The notes under the pieces were generated by a model. The model did not search any database. It worked only from the letters and a program-made list of their open reading frames with translations, and was not told the origin of the DNA. DNA of 64,000 bases from Tistlia sp040905785 (GTDB taxonomy: Bacteria > Pseudomonadota > Alphaproteobacteria > Kiloniellales > DSM-21159). The stretch is from the NCBI RefSeq assembly GCF_040905785.1, contig NZ_JBBDQW010000006.1:135190-199189 (forward strand), read 5' to 3'. The position numbers were made by a program, and so were the translations under genes. Numbering within the stretch: the first letter of the stretch is position 1; the number at the start of each line of letters is the position of its first letter. Below, one piece after another: positions 43,045 through 51,825 of the stretch.

Positions 43045-44685
43045 ATGGTCAAGACCTCCGGTGGCGCGCTTCTGCTCTCCCTGAAGCTCGACCAGGGCTC
43101 GGCCAAGCCGCTGAGCAGCCAGCTCTGCCTCGCCCTGCGCGAGCTGATCCTCTCGGGCGCGCTGCGCGCCGGCGACCGCCTGCCGGCCAGCCGCACCGTC
43201 GCCCGCGACCTCGGCGTCTCGCGCACCACGGTGATCGAGGCCTTCGCCCGGCTGCAGGCCGAAGGGCTGATCGAGGCGCGCGTCGGCGCCGGCTCCTACG
43301 TCAGCGCGGCGCTCGACGGCCCCCGCCCCTCGCCGGCGGGCGCGCCCGCGGCGGCCCCGGCCCCCCCGCCCCCGCGCCTGTCTGAGACCATGACGCGGCG
43401 CGCCGAGACCTTCTTCGACCGGCTGCCGCACGAGCCGCGCGCCTTCACCACGGCGATGCCGGCCTTCGACGCCTTTCCGATGGCGCTCTGGTCGCGCCAT
43501 GTCGCCAAGCACTGGCGCGACCAGCGCGAGGTCGTGCTCGGCTACGGCGACAGCCAGGGCTACCTGCCGCTGCGCCGGGCCGTCGCCGCGCACCTGCGCG
43601 CCAACCGGGCGATCGCCTGCGAGCCCGAACAGATCTTCATCGTCAACGGCGCCCAGCACGGCTTCCAGCTGATCGCCAGCATCCTGCTCGACCCCGGCGA
43701 TCCCGTGTGGATCGAGAACCCCGGCGCGATCGGCGCCCGCAACTGCTTCGCCGCGGCCGGCGCCGAGCTGGTGCCGGTGCCGGTCGACGAGGAGGGCCTG
43801 GTGGTCGAGGCCGGGCTGGTGCAGGCGCCGGGCTTCCGCCTGGCCTTCGTGACGCCCTCGCACCAGCAGCCGATGGGCAGCACCATGAGCCTGCGCCGCC
43901 GTCTCGCCCTGCTGGCCGCCGCCGAACAGGCCGACGCCTGGATCGTCGAGGACGACTACGACGGCGAGTTCTGCTACGCCGGCCGGCCGCCGCCGACCTT
44001 GAAGAGCACCGACAGCGCCGGCCGCGTGATCTACGTCGGGACCTTCTCGAAGTCGCTGTTCCCGGCGCTGCGCCTCGGCTACGTGCTGGTGCCGCCGGGC
44101 CTGGTCGAGGTCTTCGACAAGGCGATGCGCTGCTTCGTGCCGGGCGTGCCCTCGAACCCTCAGGCGGTGGTCGCCGACTTCATGGAGGAGGGCAACTTCG
44201 CGACCCACATCCGGCGCATGCGCAAGCTCTACGCCGAGCGCCACGAGGCCCTGCTGGCGGCGGCGCGCGCGCGGCTCGGCGGCCTGCTCGAGGTCGTGCC
44301 GACCGGCACCGGCCTGCACACCGTCGGCCTGCTCGCCCCCGTCCTGGAGGAGACCGAGGTCGCGCGCCGCGCCTGGGAGCGCGGCATCACCGTGGTACCC
44401 CTGCAGCGCTTCGCCCTCGCCCCGATCGCCGCGCGCGGCCTGGTCCTCGGCTTCAGCGGCGTCGGCCCGGCCGAGCTCAAGCGCGGCGTGGCGGTGCTGG
44501 GAGCGGTGATGGAGGAGGTGCTGGCGGAGGCGGCCGCGGCGCCCTCTCTCGTCGACCGCCATCCCCGCCCCCCCTCTCGTCATCCCCGCGGAAGCGGGGA
44601 TCCCGAGGAAGAGGCCGCGGACACGAGCCCGACCGCGTCTGCGCAGGCGGCGCCTGTCTCTGGATCCCCGCTTTCGCGGGGATGA
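43045..44685 (+). CDS. MocR-family transcriptional regulator (GntR HTH + aminotransferase-like domain)
   Basis: A 546-residue PLP-dependent regulator. Residues 10-90 form a GntR winged helix (LSSQLCLALRELILSGALRAGD lies here, then SRTVARDLGVSRTTVIEAFARL). The rest has a type I aminotransferase fold with the nucleotide-like IVEDDYDGEFCYAG and YVGTFSKSLFPALRLGYVL, whose Lys would bind PLP. It is divergent from the catabolic operon and probably controls it and the transporter. The last 40 or so residues (from about 44560) are encoded by REP-like repeats, ending in GSPLSRG, so the original stop was probably lost when a repeat inserted. Start ATG at 43045. Confidence 0.93.
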   Translation: MVKTSGGALLLSLKLDQGSAKPLSSQLCLALRELILSGALRAGDRLPASRTVARDLGVSRTTVIEAFARLQAEGLIEARVGAGSYVSAALDGPRPSPAGAPAAAPAPPPPRLSETMTRRAETFFDRLPHEPRAFTTAMPAFDAFPMALWSRHVAKHWRDQREVVLGYGDSQGYLPLRRAVAAHLRANRAIACEPEQIFIVNGAQHGFQLIASILLDPGDPVWIENPGAIGARNCFAAAGAELVPVPVDEEGLVVEAGLVQAPGFRLAFVTPSHQQPMGSTMSLRRRLALLAAAEQADAWIVEDDYDGEFCYAGRPPPTLKSTDSAGRVIYVGTFSKSLFPALRLGYVLVPPGLVEVFDKAMRCFVPGVPSNPQAVVADFMEEGNFATHIRRMRKLYAERHEALLAAARARLGGLLEVVPTGTGLHTVGLLAPVLEETEVARRAWERGITVVPLQRFALAPIAARGLVLGFSGVGPAELKRGVAVLGAVMEEVLAEAAAAPSLVDRHPRPPSRHPRGSGDPEEEAADTSPTASAQAAPVSGSPLSRG

Positions 44686-44687
44686 CG
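44578..44687. repeat. REP-like palindromes overlapping the 3' end of mocR
   Basis: A unit at 44578-44603 (CGTCATCCCCGCGGAAGCGG...) and an inverted unit at 44660-44687 (...CCCCGCTTTCGCGGGGATGA). The stop codon of mocR lies inside the second unit. Confidence 0.93.
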
Positions 44688-44774
44688 GAAGACGGGCGGG
44701 TGCGACGGAAAAAGCGACCGGGACGGGGCGCGGGCGGCGGAGCGGGAGGGCGAAGGAGCGAGAGGGGTGGGTCC

Positions 44775-46175
44775 CTAGAAGTGGATCGCGCGGCCGTAGG
44801 CCGAGAGCACGGACTCGTGCATCATCTCGGAGAGGGTCGGATGCGGGAAGACGGTCTGCATCAGCTCCTGCTCGGTGGTCTCCAGGTTCATGGCGACGAC
44901 GTAGCCCTGGATCAGCTCGGTGACCTCGGCGCCGACCATGTGGGCGCCCAGCAGCTGGCCGGTCTTGGCGTCGAAGACCGTCTTGACCAGGCCCTCGGAC
45001 TCGCCGAGCGCGATCGCCTTGCCGTTGCCGATGAAGGGGAAGCGGCCGACCCGGACCTCGTGGCCGGCCTCCTTGGCCTTCTTCTCGGTCAGGCCGACCG
45101 AGGCGATCTGCGGGTGGCAGTAGGTGCAGCCCGGGATCTTCAGCTTGTCCATCTCGTGGGGATGGCCGCCGGCGATCGCCTCGACGCAGAGCACGCCCTC
45201 GTGGCTGGCCTTGTGGGCCAGCATCGGCGGCCCGGCAACGTCGCCGATGGCGTAGACGCCCGGCTCGTCGGTCTTGCCGAGGCCGTGGGTGACGATCAGG
45301 CCGCGCTCGGTCTTCACCTTGGTGTTCTCGAGGCCCAGGTCCTCGACGTTGCCGACCACGCCGACCGCCGAGATCACGCGATCCACGGTCAGCTTCGTGT
45401 TCTTGCCCTTCTCGTCTTCCAGGGTCGCGGTGACCGAATCCGAGCCCTTCTCCAGCTTCGCGACCTTGGTCGAGGTCAGGATCTTCAGGCCCTGCTTCTC
45501 GAGCTGCTTGCGGGCGTGGCCGGCGATCTCCTCGTCCTCGGCCGGCAGGATCTGCGGCAGGATCTCGACCACCGTGACCTCGGCGCCGAGCGTGAGGAAG
45601 AAGCTGGCGAACTCGATGCCGATGGCGCCCGAGCCCATGACCAGCAGCGACTTCGGCATCTTCTCGGGCACCATGGCCTCGAAGTAGGTCCAGACCAGCT
45701 TCTTGTCGGGCTCGAGGCCGGGCAGCACGCGCGGCCGCGCGCCGGTCGCCAGGATGATGTGCTTGGCCGCGTAGCTGCTCTTCTTGCCGTCCTTGTCGGC
45801 GACCTCGACCTTGCCGCCGCCCTTCAGGGTGCCGCGGCCCAGCAGCGTCGTCACCTTGTTCTTCTTCAGCAGGTGCGTCACGCCCTGGTTGAGCTGCTTG
45901 GCGACGGCGCGCGAGCGCTTGACCACGGCGGCGTTGTCGAAGCCGATCTTCTCGGCCGAGAGGCCGTAGTCCTTGGCGTGCTGAAAGGTCCGGTAGACCT
46001 CGGCCGAGCGCAGCAGCGCCTTGGTCGGGATGCAGCCCCAGTTGAGGCAGATGCCGCCGAGCTCCGCGCGCTCGACGACGGCCGCCTTGAGGCCGAGCTG
46101 CGCGGCGCGGATCGCAGCGACGTAGCCGCCCGGCCCGGAGCCGACGACGATCAGATCGAAGGAGGTCTCGGCCAT
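44775..46175 (-). CDS. lpdA: Dihydrolipoyl dehydrogenase (E3)
   Basis: A 466-residue flavoprotein that reoxidises the lipoyl arms of pyruvate (or 2-oxoglutarate) dehydrogenase. The N-terminal FAD motif is VVGSGPGGYVAAIRAAQLG, the redox disulphide is GGICLNWGCIPTK, NAD binding is LLVMGSGAIGIEFASFF, YAIGDVAGPPMLAHKA follows, and the C-terminal active-site motif is VFPHPTLSEMMHE. It is the last gene of the pdh cluster, separated from pdhC by a small VOC gene and a repeat, all on the minus strand. All catalytic residues are intact. Confidence 0.97.
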   Translation of the reverse strand: MAETSFDLIVVGSGPGGYVAAIRAAQLGLKAAVVERAELGGICLNWGCIPTKALLRSAEVYRTFQHAKDYGLSAEKIGFDNAAVVKRSRAVAKQLNQGVTHLLKKNKVTTLLGRGTLKGGGKVEVADKDGKKSSYAAKHIILATGARPRVLPGLEPDKKLVWTYFEAMVPEKMPKSLLVMGSGAIGIEFASFFLTLGAEVTVVEILPQILPAEDEEIAGHARKQLEKQGLKILTSTKVAKLEKGSDSVTATLEDEKGKNTKLTVDRVISAVGVVGNVEDLGLENTKVKTERGLIVTHGLGKTDEPGVYAIGDVAGPPMLAHKASHEGVLCVEAIAGGHPHEMDKLKIPGCTYCHPQIASVGLTEKKAKEAGHEVRVGRFPFIGNGKAIALGESEGLVKTVFDAKTGQLLGAHMVGAEVTELIQGYVVAMNLETTEQELMQTVFPHPTLSEMMHESVLSAYGRAIHF

Positions 46176-46180
46176 CTTCG

Positions 46181-46603
46181 CTATCCCATGCCCAGTTTGG
46201 CGGCGAGCTCCTGGTCCCAGAAGACCGCCTCGATCTTGTGCCCGTCGGGGTCGCGCAGGAAGGCGCCGTAGTAGGGCGCGCCGTACGCCTCGCGCGGTCC
46301 CGGCGCGCCCGCGTCGCTGGCCCCGGCGGCGAGCCCCTCGCGGTGGAAGGCCTCGACCTGCGCCTGCGAGGTGGCGCCGAAGCCGACGTGCGTGCCGTTG
46401 CCGACCGAGGCCGGCCGGCCGTCGACGGGCGTCTGCACCCAGAACTCCGGATAGGCCCGACCGTAGGCGACCGCGCCCGGATGCTCCAGGACCCGGCCGA
46501 TGCCGAGCGCCGTCAGCAGGCGGTCGTAGAAGGCCGTCGCCCGCTCGAAGTCGTCGGTGCCGACCGAGACGTGGGACAGGATGCTTGGGTTCTCTTCGCT
46601 CAT
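46181..46603 (-). CDS. VOC (glyoxalase/bleomycin resistance) family protein
   Basis: A 140-residue vicinal-oxygen-chelate protein. ILSHVSVGTDDFERATAFYD is the typical first beta-alpha unit with the metal-binding His, THVGFGATSQAQVEAFH the second His region, and YYGAFLRDPDGHKIEAVFW the terminal Glu motif. It may be a dioxygenase, isomerase or binding protein; the sequence does not say which. The ATG at 46603 was chosen over a longer reading that runs into a repeat. Its stop is five bases from lpdA, so it is cotranscribed with the pyruvate dehydrogenase genes without an obvious link. Confidence 0.88.
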   Translation of the reverse strand: MSEENPSILSHVSVGTDDFERATAFYDRLLTALGIGRVLEHPGAVAYGRAYPEFWVQTPVDGRPASVGNGTHVGFGATSQAQVEAFHREGLAAGASDAGAPGPREAYGAPYYGAFLRDPDGHKIEAVFWDQELAAKLGMG

Positions 46604-46662
46604 TGGGGCAGTTCCTAGCTCGGGCAGCTCGGCTTCCTCGATCCGATAGCGGCAGGGCCGGG

Positions 46663-46754
46663 GCGCTTCATGGTTCGACAGGCTCACCATGAAGCGACGG
46701 AACAGACGGCGCCGGCCCCTGGTCGTGCTTCATGGTGAGCCTGTCGAACCATGA
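46663..46754. repeat. Inverted repeat (TTCGACAGGCTCACC family)
   Basis: The left arm 46663-46696 includes GCTTCATGGTTCGACAGGC, and the right arm 46725-46754 is its near-perfect reverse complement. It is closely related to the repeat at 34227-34322. It lies between pdhC and the VOC gene. Confidence 0.9.
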
Positions 46755-46782
46755 CGCACGAGCGAGCACCGGCATCGGATCC

Positions 46783-48177
46783 TCAGAGCAGCATCGTCAG
46801 CGGGTCCTCGATCAGCTTCTTGAAGGCCGCCAGGTACTCGGCGCCGACCGCGCCGTCGACGACCCGGTGGTCGACCGAGAGGGTGCAGCTCATGACGGTG
46901 GCGATCGCGAGCGCGCCCGCCCTGACGACTGGACGCTGCTCCCCGGCGCCGATCGCCAGGATGCAGCCCTGGGGCGGGTTGATCACCGCCTCGAAGTGCT
47001 TGATGCCGAACATGCCGAGGTTGGAGACCGAGAAGGTACCGCCCTGGTACTCCTCCGGCTTCAGCTTGTTGTCGCGGGCACGCCCGGCCAGGTCCTTCAT
47101 CTCCTTGGAGATCTGCGCCAGGCCCTTGTTCTCGGCCTGCTTGATGATCGGCGTGATCAGGCCGGCCGGCGTCGCGACGGCGACCGAGATGTCGGCGTGC
47201 TCGAAGAACAGCAGGCCGCTCTCGTCGTAGGCGGCGTTGGCCGTCGGCACCTGCTTCAGGGCCAGCGCCGAGGCGCGGATGACGAAGTCGTTGACCGAGA
47301 GCTTGTAGGCGTCGGAGCGCTCGTTCAGCTCCTTGCGCACCTTGAGCAGCGCGTCGATCTCGCAGTCGAGGGTCAGGTAGAAGTGCGGCACCGTCTGCTT
47401 GGACTCGGTCAGGCGCCGGGCGATGACCTTGCGCATGCCGCTGAGCGGCTCCTGTCGGTAGGCCATGCCGAGCTTGTCGGCCCATTCCTTGGCGCGCACG
47501 CCGGCCGCCGGCGCCGCCGCAGCGGCCGCCGCCGGCGCTTCACCCCGGGCCGCCGCCTCGGGCCTGGCCTCGGCCTTCGGCGCGCCGCCCGCGAGCGCCG
47601 CCTCGACATCGGCCTTGACGATGCGCCCCTTGGGGCCGCTGCCCTCGATCCGCGAGAGCTCGAGCCCGGCCTGCTCGGCCATGCGCCGGGCGAGCGGGCT
47701 GGCGAAGACCCGACCGCCCTCGCCGGCGCCGTCGCCCTCCTTGCTCTTGGCTTTGGGCGCGGGCGCCTTCGCCTCGGGCTCGGCCTTGGCCTGGGACTTC
47801 GCTTCCGGTTTGCCTTTCGCCTCGGGCTTGGCCTCGGGCTTGGCCTCGCCCTCGCCCTTGTCCGCCTTGTCGCCGCCGGGCGGCGGCGGCGAGGCCTGCT
47901 TGGCGGCCTCGACGTCGAGGTCCTCGGCGCTCTCGCCCTCCTCCAGCAGGATCGCGATCACGTCGTTGACCGGCACGCCCTCGGTGCCCTCGGAAACCAC
48001 GATCTTGCCGAGCGTGCCCTCCTCGACCGCCTCGACCTCCATTGTCGCCTTGTCGGTCTCGATCTCCGCGATCACGTCGCCCGCCGATACGCTGTCGCCC
48101 TCCTTGACCAGCCACTTCGACAGCGTGCCCTCGGTCATGGTCGGCGATAGCGCCGGCATCAGGATGTTCGTCGGCAT
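46783..48177 (-). CDS. pdhC: Pyruvate dehydrogenase E2 (dihydrolipoamide acetyltransferase)
   Basis: The 464-residue core of the pyruvate dehydrogenase complex. There is one lipoyl domain at residues 2-76 (lipoylated Lys in EIETDKATMEVEA), a long Ala/Pro/Lys-rich flexible linker, and a peripheral-subunit-binding domain near residue 160 (ASPLARRMAEQAGLELSRIEG). The catalytic acetyltransferase domain ends with SVDHRVVDGAVGAEYL, the HxxxD motif. The lipoyl domain and the start of the linker are nearly identical, also at DNA level, to those of pdhB upstream. A 98-base gap with a small tandem repeat separates it from pdhB. Confidence 0.97.
   Translation of the reverse strand: MPTNILMPALSPTMTEGTLSKWLVKEGDSVSAGDVIAEIETDKATMEVEAVEEGTLGKIVVSEGTEGVPVNDVIAILLEEGESAEDLDVEAAKQASPPPPGGDKADKGEGEAKPEAKPEAKGKPEAKSQAKAEPEAKAPAPKAKSKEGDGAGEGGRVFASPLARRMAEQAGLELSRIEGSGPKGRIVKADVEAALAGGAPKAEARPEAAARGEAPAAAAAAAPAAGVRAKEWADKLGMAYRQEPLSGMRKVIARRLTESKQTVPHFYLTLDCEIDALLKVRKELNERSDAYKLSVNDFVIRASALALKQVPTANAAYDESGLLFFEHADISVAVATPAGLITPIIKQAENKGLAQISKEMKDLAGRARDNKLKPEEYQGGTFSVSNLGMFGIKHFEAVINPPQGCILAIGAGEQRPVVRAGALAIATVMSCTLSVDHRVVDGAVGAEYLAAFKKLIEDPLTMLL
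47857..48177 (-). repeat. Lipoyl-domain duplicate, copy in pdhC
   Basis: This 321-base stretch from the ATG of pdhC is almost identical to 49401-49721 at the start of pdhB. I count five base differences by eye; four are silent and one changes Lys to Arg. Confidence 0.92.
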
Positions 48178-48214
48178 GTCTTCCCTCTTGCCCGGCGGCC
48201 CGGGGCCTCAGTCA

Positions 48215-48253
48215 GTGCAGTCTGGCAGTACAGCCTGGCAGTGCGGTCTGGCG
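48215..48253. repeat. 13-bp tandem repeat, three imperfect copies
   Basis: Contiguous units GTGCAGTCTGGCA, GTACAGCCTGGCA and GTGCGGTCTGGCG in the gap between pdhB and pdhC. No hairpin is obvious. Confidence 0.8.
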
Positions 48254-48275
48254 TTGCTGCTCACGGATCGGGTCG

Positions 48276-49721
<1,446 letters not shown>

Positions 49722-49748
49722 CGTTTCTTCCCCTTGCCCTGATCCGGC

Positions 49749-50951
49749 CTATTCGGCCGCGACCGGCGGCTGGTCCGCCGTGTAGATGTCGGTCCAGAGT
49801 TCCGACGGATCGGGCTCGGGGCTGTTCTGGGCGAACTCGGCGGCGTCGGTGACGATCTCCTTGACCCGCTTGTCGATCTCCTTGAGGTCGGCCTCGGCGG
49901 CGTGACTCTCCTGCAGCAGCATCTGGCGCAGGCGGTCGATCGGATCGTGCTCCGAGCGCATCCGCTGGACCTCCTCCTTGCTGCGGTACTTGGCCGGGTC
50001 CGACATCGAGTGGCCGCGGTAGCGGTAGGTCATCATCTCCATGATGTAGGGCCCCTTGCCGGACCGCACGTGCTCGATGACCTCCTGGGCGGCTTGGCGC
50101 ACCGCCAGCACGTCCATGCCGTCGACCTGGCGGCCCGGGATGCCGTAGGCCTGGCCGCGCTGGTGCAACTCCTTGGAGTTGGCCGCGGCGCGCGCGGTCG
50201 AGGTCCCCATGCCGTACTTGTTGTTCTCGATGACGTAGATCACCGGGATCTTCCAGAGCGCCGCCATGTTGAAGGACTCGTAGACCTGGCCCTGGTTGAC
50301 CGCGCCGTCGCCGAGGTAGGTGACGCAGAGCCCCGGCTCCTCGAGGTACTTCATGGCGAAGGCGACGCCAGTGCCGATCGGCACCTGGGCGCCGACGATG
50401 CCGTGCCCGCCGAAGAACTTCCGCTCCCGGCTGAACATGTGCATCGAGCCGCCCTTGCCCTTGGAGTAGCCGCCGCGCCGGCCGGTCAGCTCGGCCATCA
50501 CGCCCTTGGCCTCCATGCCGGTCGCCAGCATGTGGCCGTGGTCGCGGTAAGAGGTGACGACGGCGTCGGAGCCGTCCTCGAGCGCCGACTGCACGCCGAC
50601 GACGACGGCCTCCTGGCCGATGTAGAGGTGGCAGAAGCCGCCGATCAGGCCCATGCCGTACATCTGGCCCGCCTTCTCCTCGAAGCGGCGGATCAGCAGC
50701 ATTTCCTCGTAGAGCTTGAGCAGGAGCTCCTTGTCCTCGCCCTTGGCCCGTGCGGCCAGGCGCTCGACCGGATGCTCCTTCTTTTCGGCCGATTTGGAGG
50801 CCGAGCGGCCCTTGGCGGCGCCCTTGCGGGGCGCCCCGGCTTTCGGTTTGGCCTCGGCCCGCTTGCTGTCCGCCTTGCCGCCCTTCTGGCCGCCCGTCTT
50901 GCCGCCCTGTGACCGCTGGGCGGCGCCGCCGCTCTTCGCAGAGGTCGCCAT
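49749..50951 (-). CDS. pdhA: Pyruvate dehydrogenase E1 alpha
   Basis: A 400-residue thiamine-diphosphate subunit. The catalytic part begins near residue 65 (LLKLYEEMLLIRRFEEKAGQ). It has MGLIGGFCHLYIGQEAV, the RDHGHMLATG active-site His, FFGGHGIVGAQVPIGTG, the TPP motif GDGAVNQGQVYESFNMAALW ending in NN, and YRYRGHSMSDPAKYR. Residues 1-60 are an unusually long Lys/Ala/Gly/Ser-rich extension (AQRSQGGKTGGQKGGK), probably disordered. The ATG at 50951 has GGGAGACGAG just upstream; a longer open reading to 51161 is Arg-rich and unsupported. First gene of the pdh operon. Confidence 0.96.
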   Translation of the reverse strand: MATSAKSGGAAQRSQGGKTGGQKGGKADSKRAEAKPKAGAPRKGAAKGRSASKSAEKKEHPVERLAARAKGEDKELLLKLYEEMLLIRRFEEKAGQMYGMGLIGGFCHLYIGQEAVVVGVQSALEDGSDAVVTSYRDHGHMLATGMEAKGVMAELTGRRGGYSKGKGGSMHMFSRERKFFGGHGIVGAQVPIGTGVAFAMKYLEEPGLCVTYLGDGAVNQGQVYESFNMAALWKIPVIYVIENNKYGMGTSTARAAANSKELHQRGQAYGIPGRQVDGMDVLAVRQAAQEVIEHVRSGKGPYIMEMMTYRYRGHSMSDPAKYRSKEEVQRMRSEHDPIDRLRQMLLQESHAAEADLKEIDKRVKEIVTDAAEFAQNSPEPDPSELWTDIYTADQPPVAAE

Positions 50952-51164
50952 CTCGTCTCCCGGCGCTGCCGCGCTCTTTACTGGACCGGCCGCTCCGGAC
51001 CCTCTCGAGGCCGAAACGCCCCGACGCCGAAACGCCCCGACCGGCCGCCCTGGTTCCCCGGAGACTGCGGGAGGCGCCGACGCGCGCTCCCGCCGACCCC
51101 GGCCGCGTTCCCTGAACCGCAGACTAGGGCCAAGCTTCGGGGGACGCAAGGGACAGCCCAAGCG

Positions 51165-51215
51165 ACTGAAAGGACTACATTTTTGATTGATTAACCGAAG
51201 TTAGGCTAATTTGTG
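51165..51215 (-). promoter_or_regulatory. AT-rich stretch, possible pdh operon promoter
   Basis: A short AT-rich island (including TTTTTGATTGATTAACC on the plus strand) in otherwise very GC-rich DNA, between ftsB and pdhA and 214-264 bases before the pdhA start. No -35/-10 pair stands out clearly, so this is only a likely location. Confidence 0.35.
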
Positions 51216-51223
51216 CGCCGCAC

Positions 51224-51583
51224 TTAGTTCAGGCCCGCGGTCCGCAGCTCCCGACGCGCCGGTGCTCGGGCGCGATCGTAGAAGATCACGACCTCGTCGG
51301 CGCGGCCGAAGTTGATGAGCGCGCGGGCGCGCTCCTCCAGCATGTCGGGATCGAGCGGGTCGTTGCGCAGCAGCGAGACACGCTGCTCCAGCCGCCGGCG
51401 CTCGTCCGAAAGCTCGGCGGCGGCGGTCTTGGCCTCCTCCAGCTCGGCGGTGATCCGCAGGTAGGCCTGCAGGCCCCGGTCGCCGGTCATCATGTGGAAG
51501 CCGAAATAGGCCACGGTGGCGGCGGCGAGGCCCTGCCCCACCACCCGCCAGGCGCGTCGCTTGATTTCCAGCCAGAGCGTCAT
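51224..51583 (-). CDS. ftsB: Septum formation initiator FtsB/DivIC family
   Basis: A 119-residue single-pass division protein. A short cytoplasmic basic N-terminus (LWLEIKRRAWR) leads to a membrane helix around residues 15-32. A periplasmic coiled coil follows (ELEEAKTAAAELSDERRRLE), then the conserved DPDMLEERARALINFGRADE of DivIC/FtsB proteins. It acts with FtsL and FtsQ at the division site. The position between eno and pdhA is the usual one in alphaproteobacteria. The ATG at 51583 places the helix correctly. Confidence 0.92.
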   Translation of the reverse strand: MTLWLEIKRRAWRVVGQGLAAATVAYFGFHMMTGDRGLQAYLRITAELEEAKTAAAELSDERRRLEQRVSLLRNDPLDPDMLEERARALINFGRADEVVIFYDRARAPARRELRTAGLN

Positions 51584-51728
51584 GGCCGGCAGTGAATCAC
51601 GCCCGCGACTCGGCGTCAAAAGGAAAGGCAAGACTTTTTCGCGGCAGGCGAATTGCCCTGCCGCCTGTGGCCGCCGGGACTCACTCTTCCCGTTTCAGCG
51701 TCGCGCAGCGCGGCGGCAGCGGCCGGTT

Positions 51729-51748
51729 CATCACCCATTCGGGTGATG
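51729..51748. promoter_or_regulatory. Perfect palindrome upstream of the large PEP-CTERM gene
   Basis: CATCACCC, a four-base loop ATTC, then GGGTGATG: a perfect 8-bp inverted repeat 78 bases before the PEP-CTERM start. No T-run follows, so an operator is more likely than a terminator. Confidence 0.6.
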
Positions 51749-51825
51749 CGGAGTCCGCCCGGCCTGTCCACACTCCTCCTGTCGGGTGGGCGCGCGACCG
51801 GGGGATTCTTGCTGGGAGAGATGCC

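Noticed and set aside
51799..51812. Possible sigma-54 promoter before the large PEP-CTERM gene (GGGGGATTCTTGC)
   Set aside because: The GG to GC spacing is nine bases rather than ten, and transcription would start on the ribosome-binding site.
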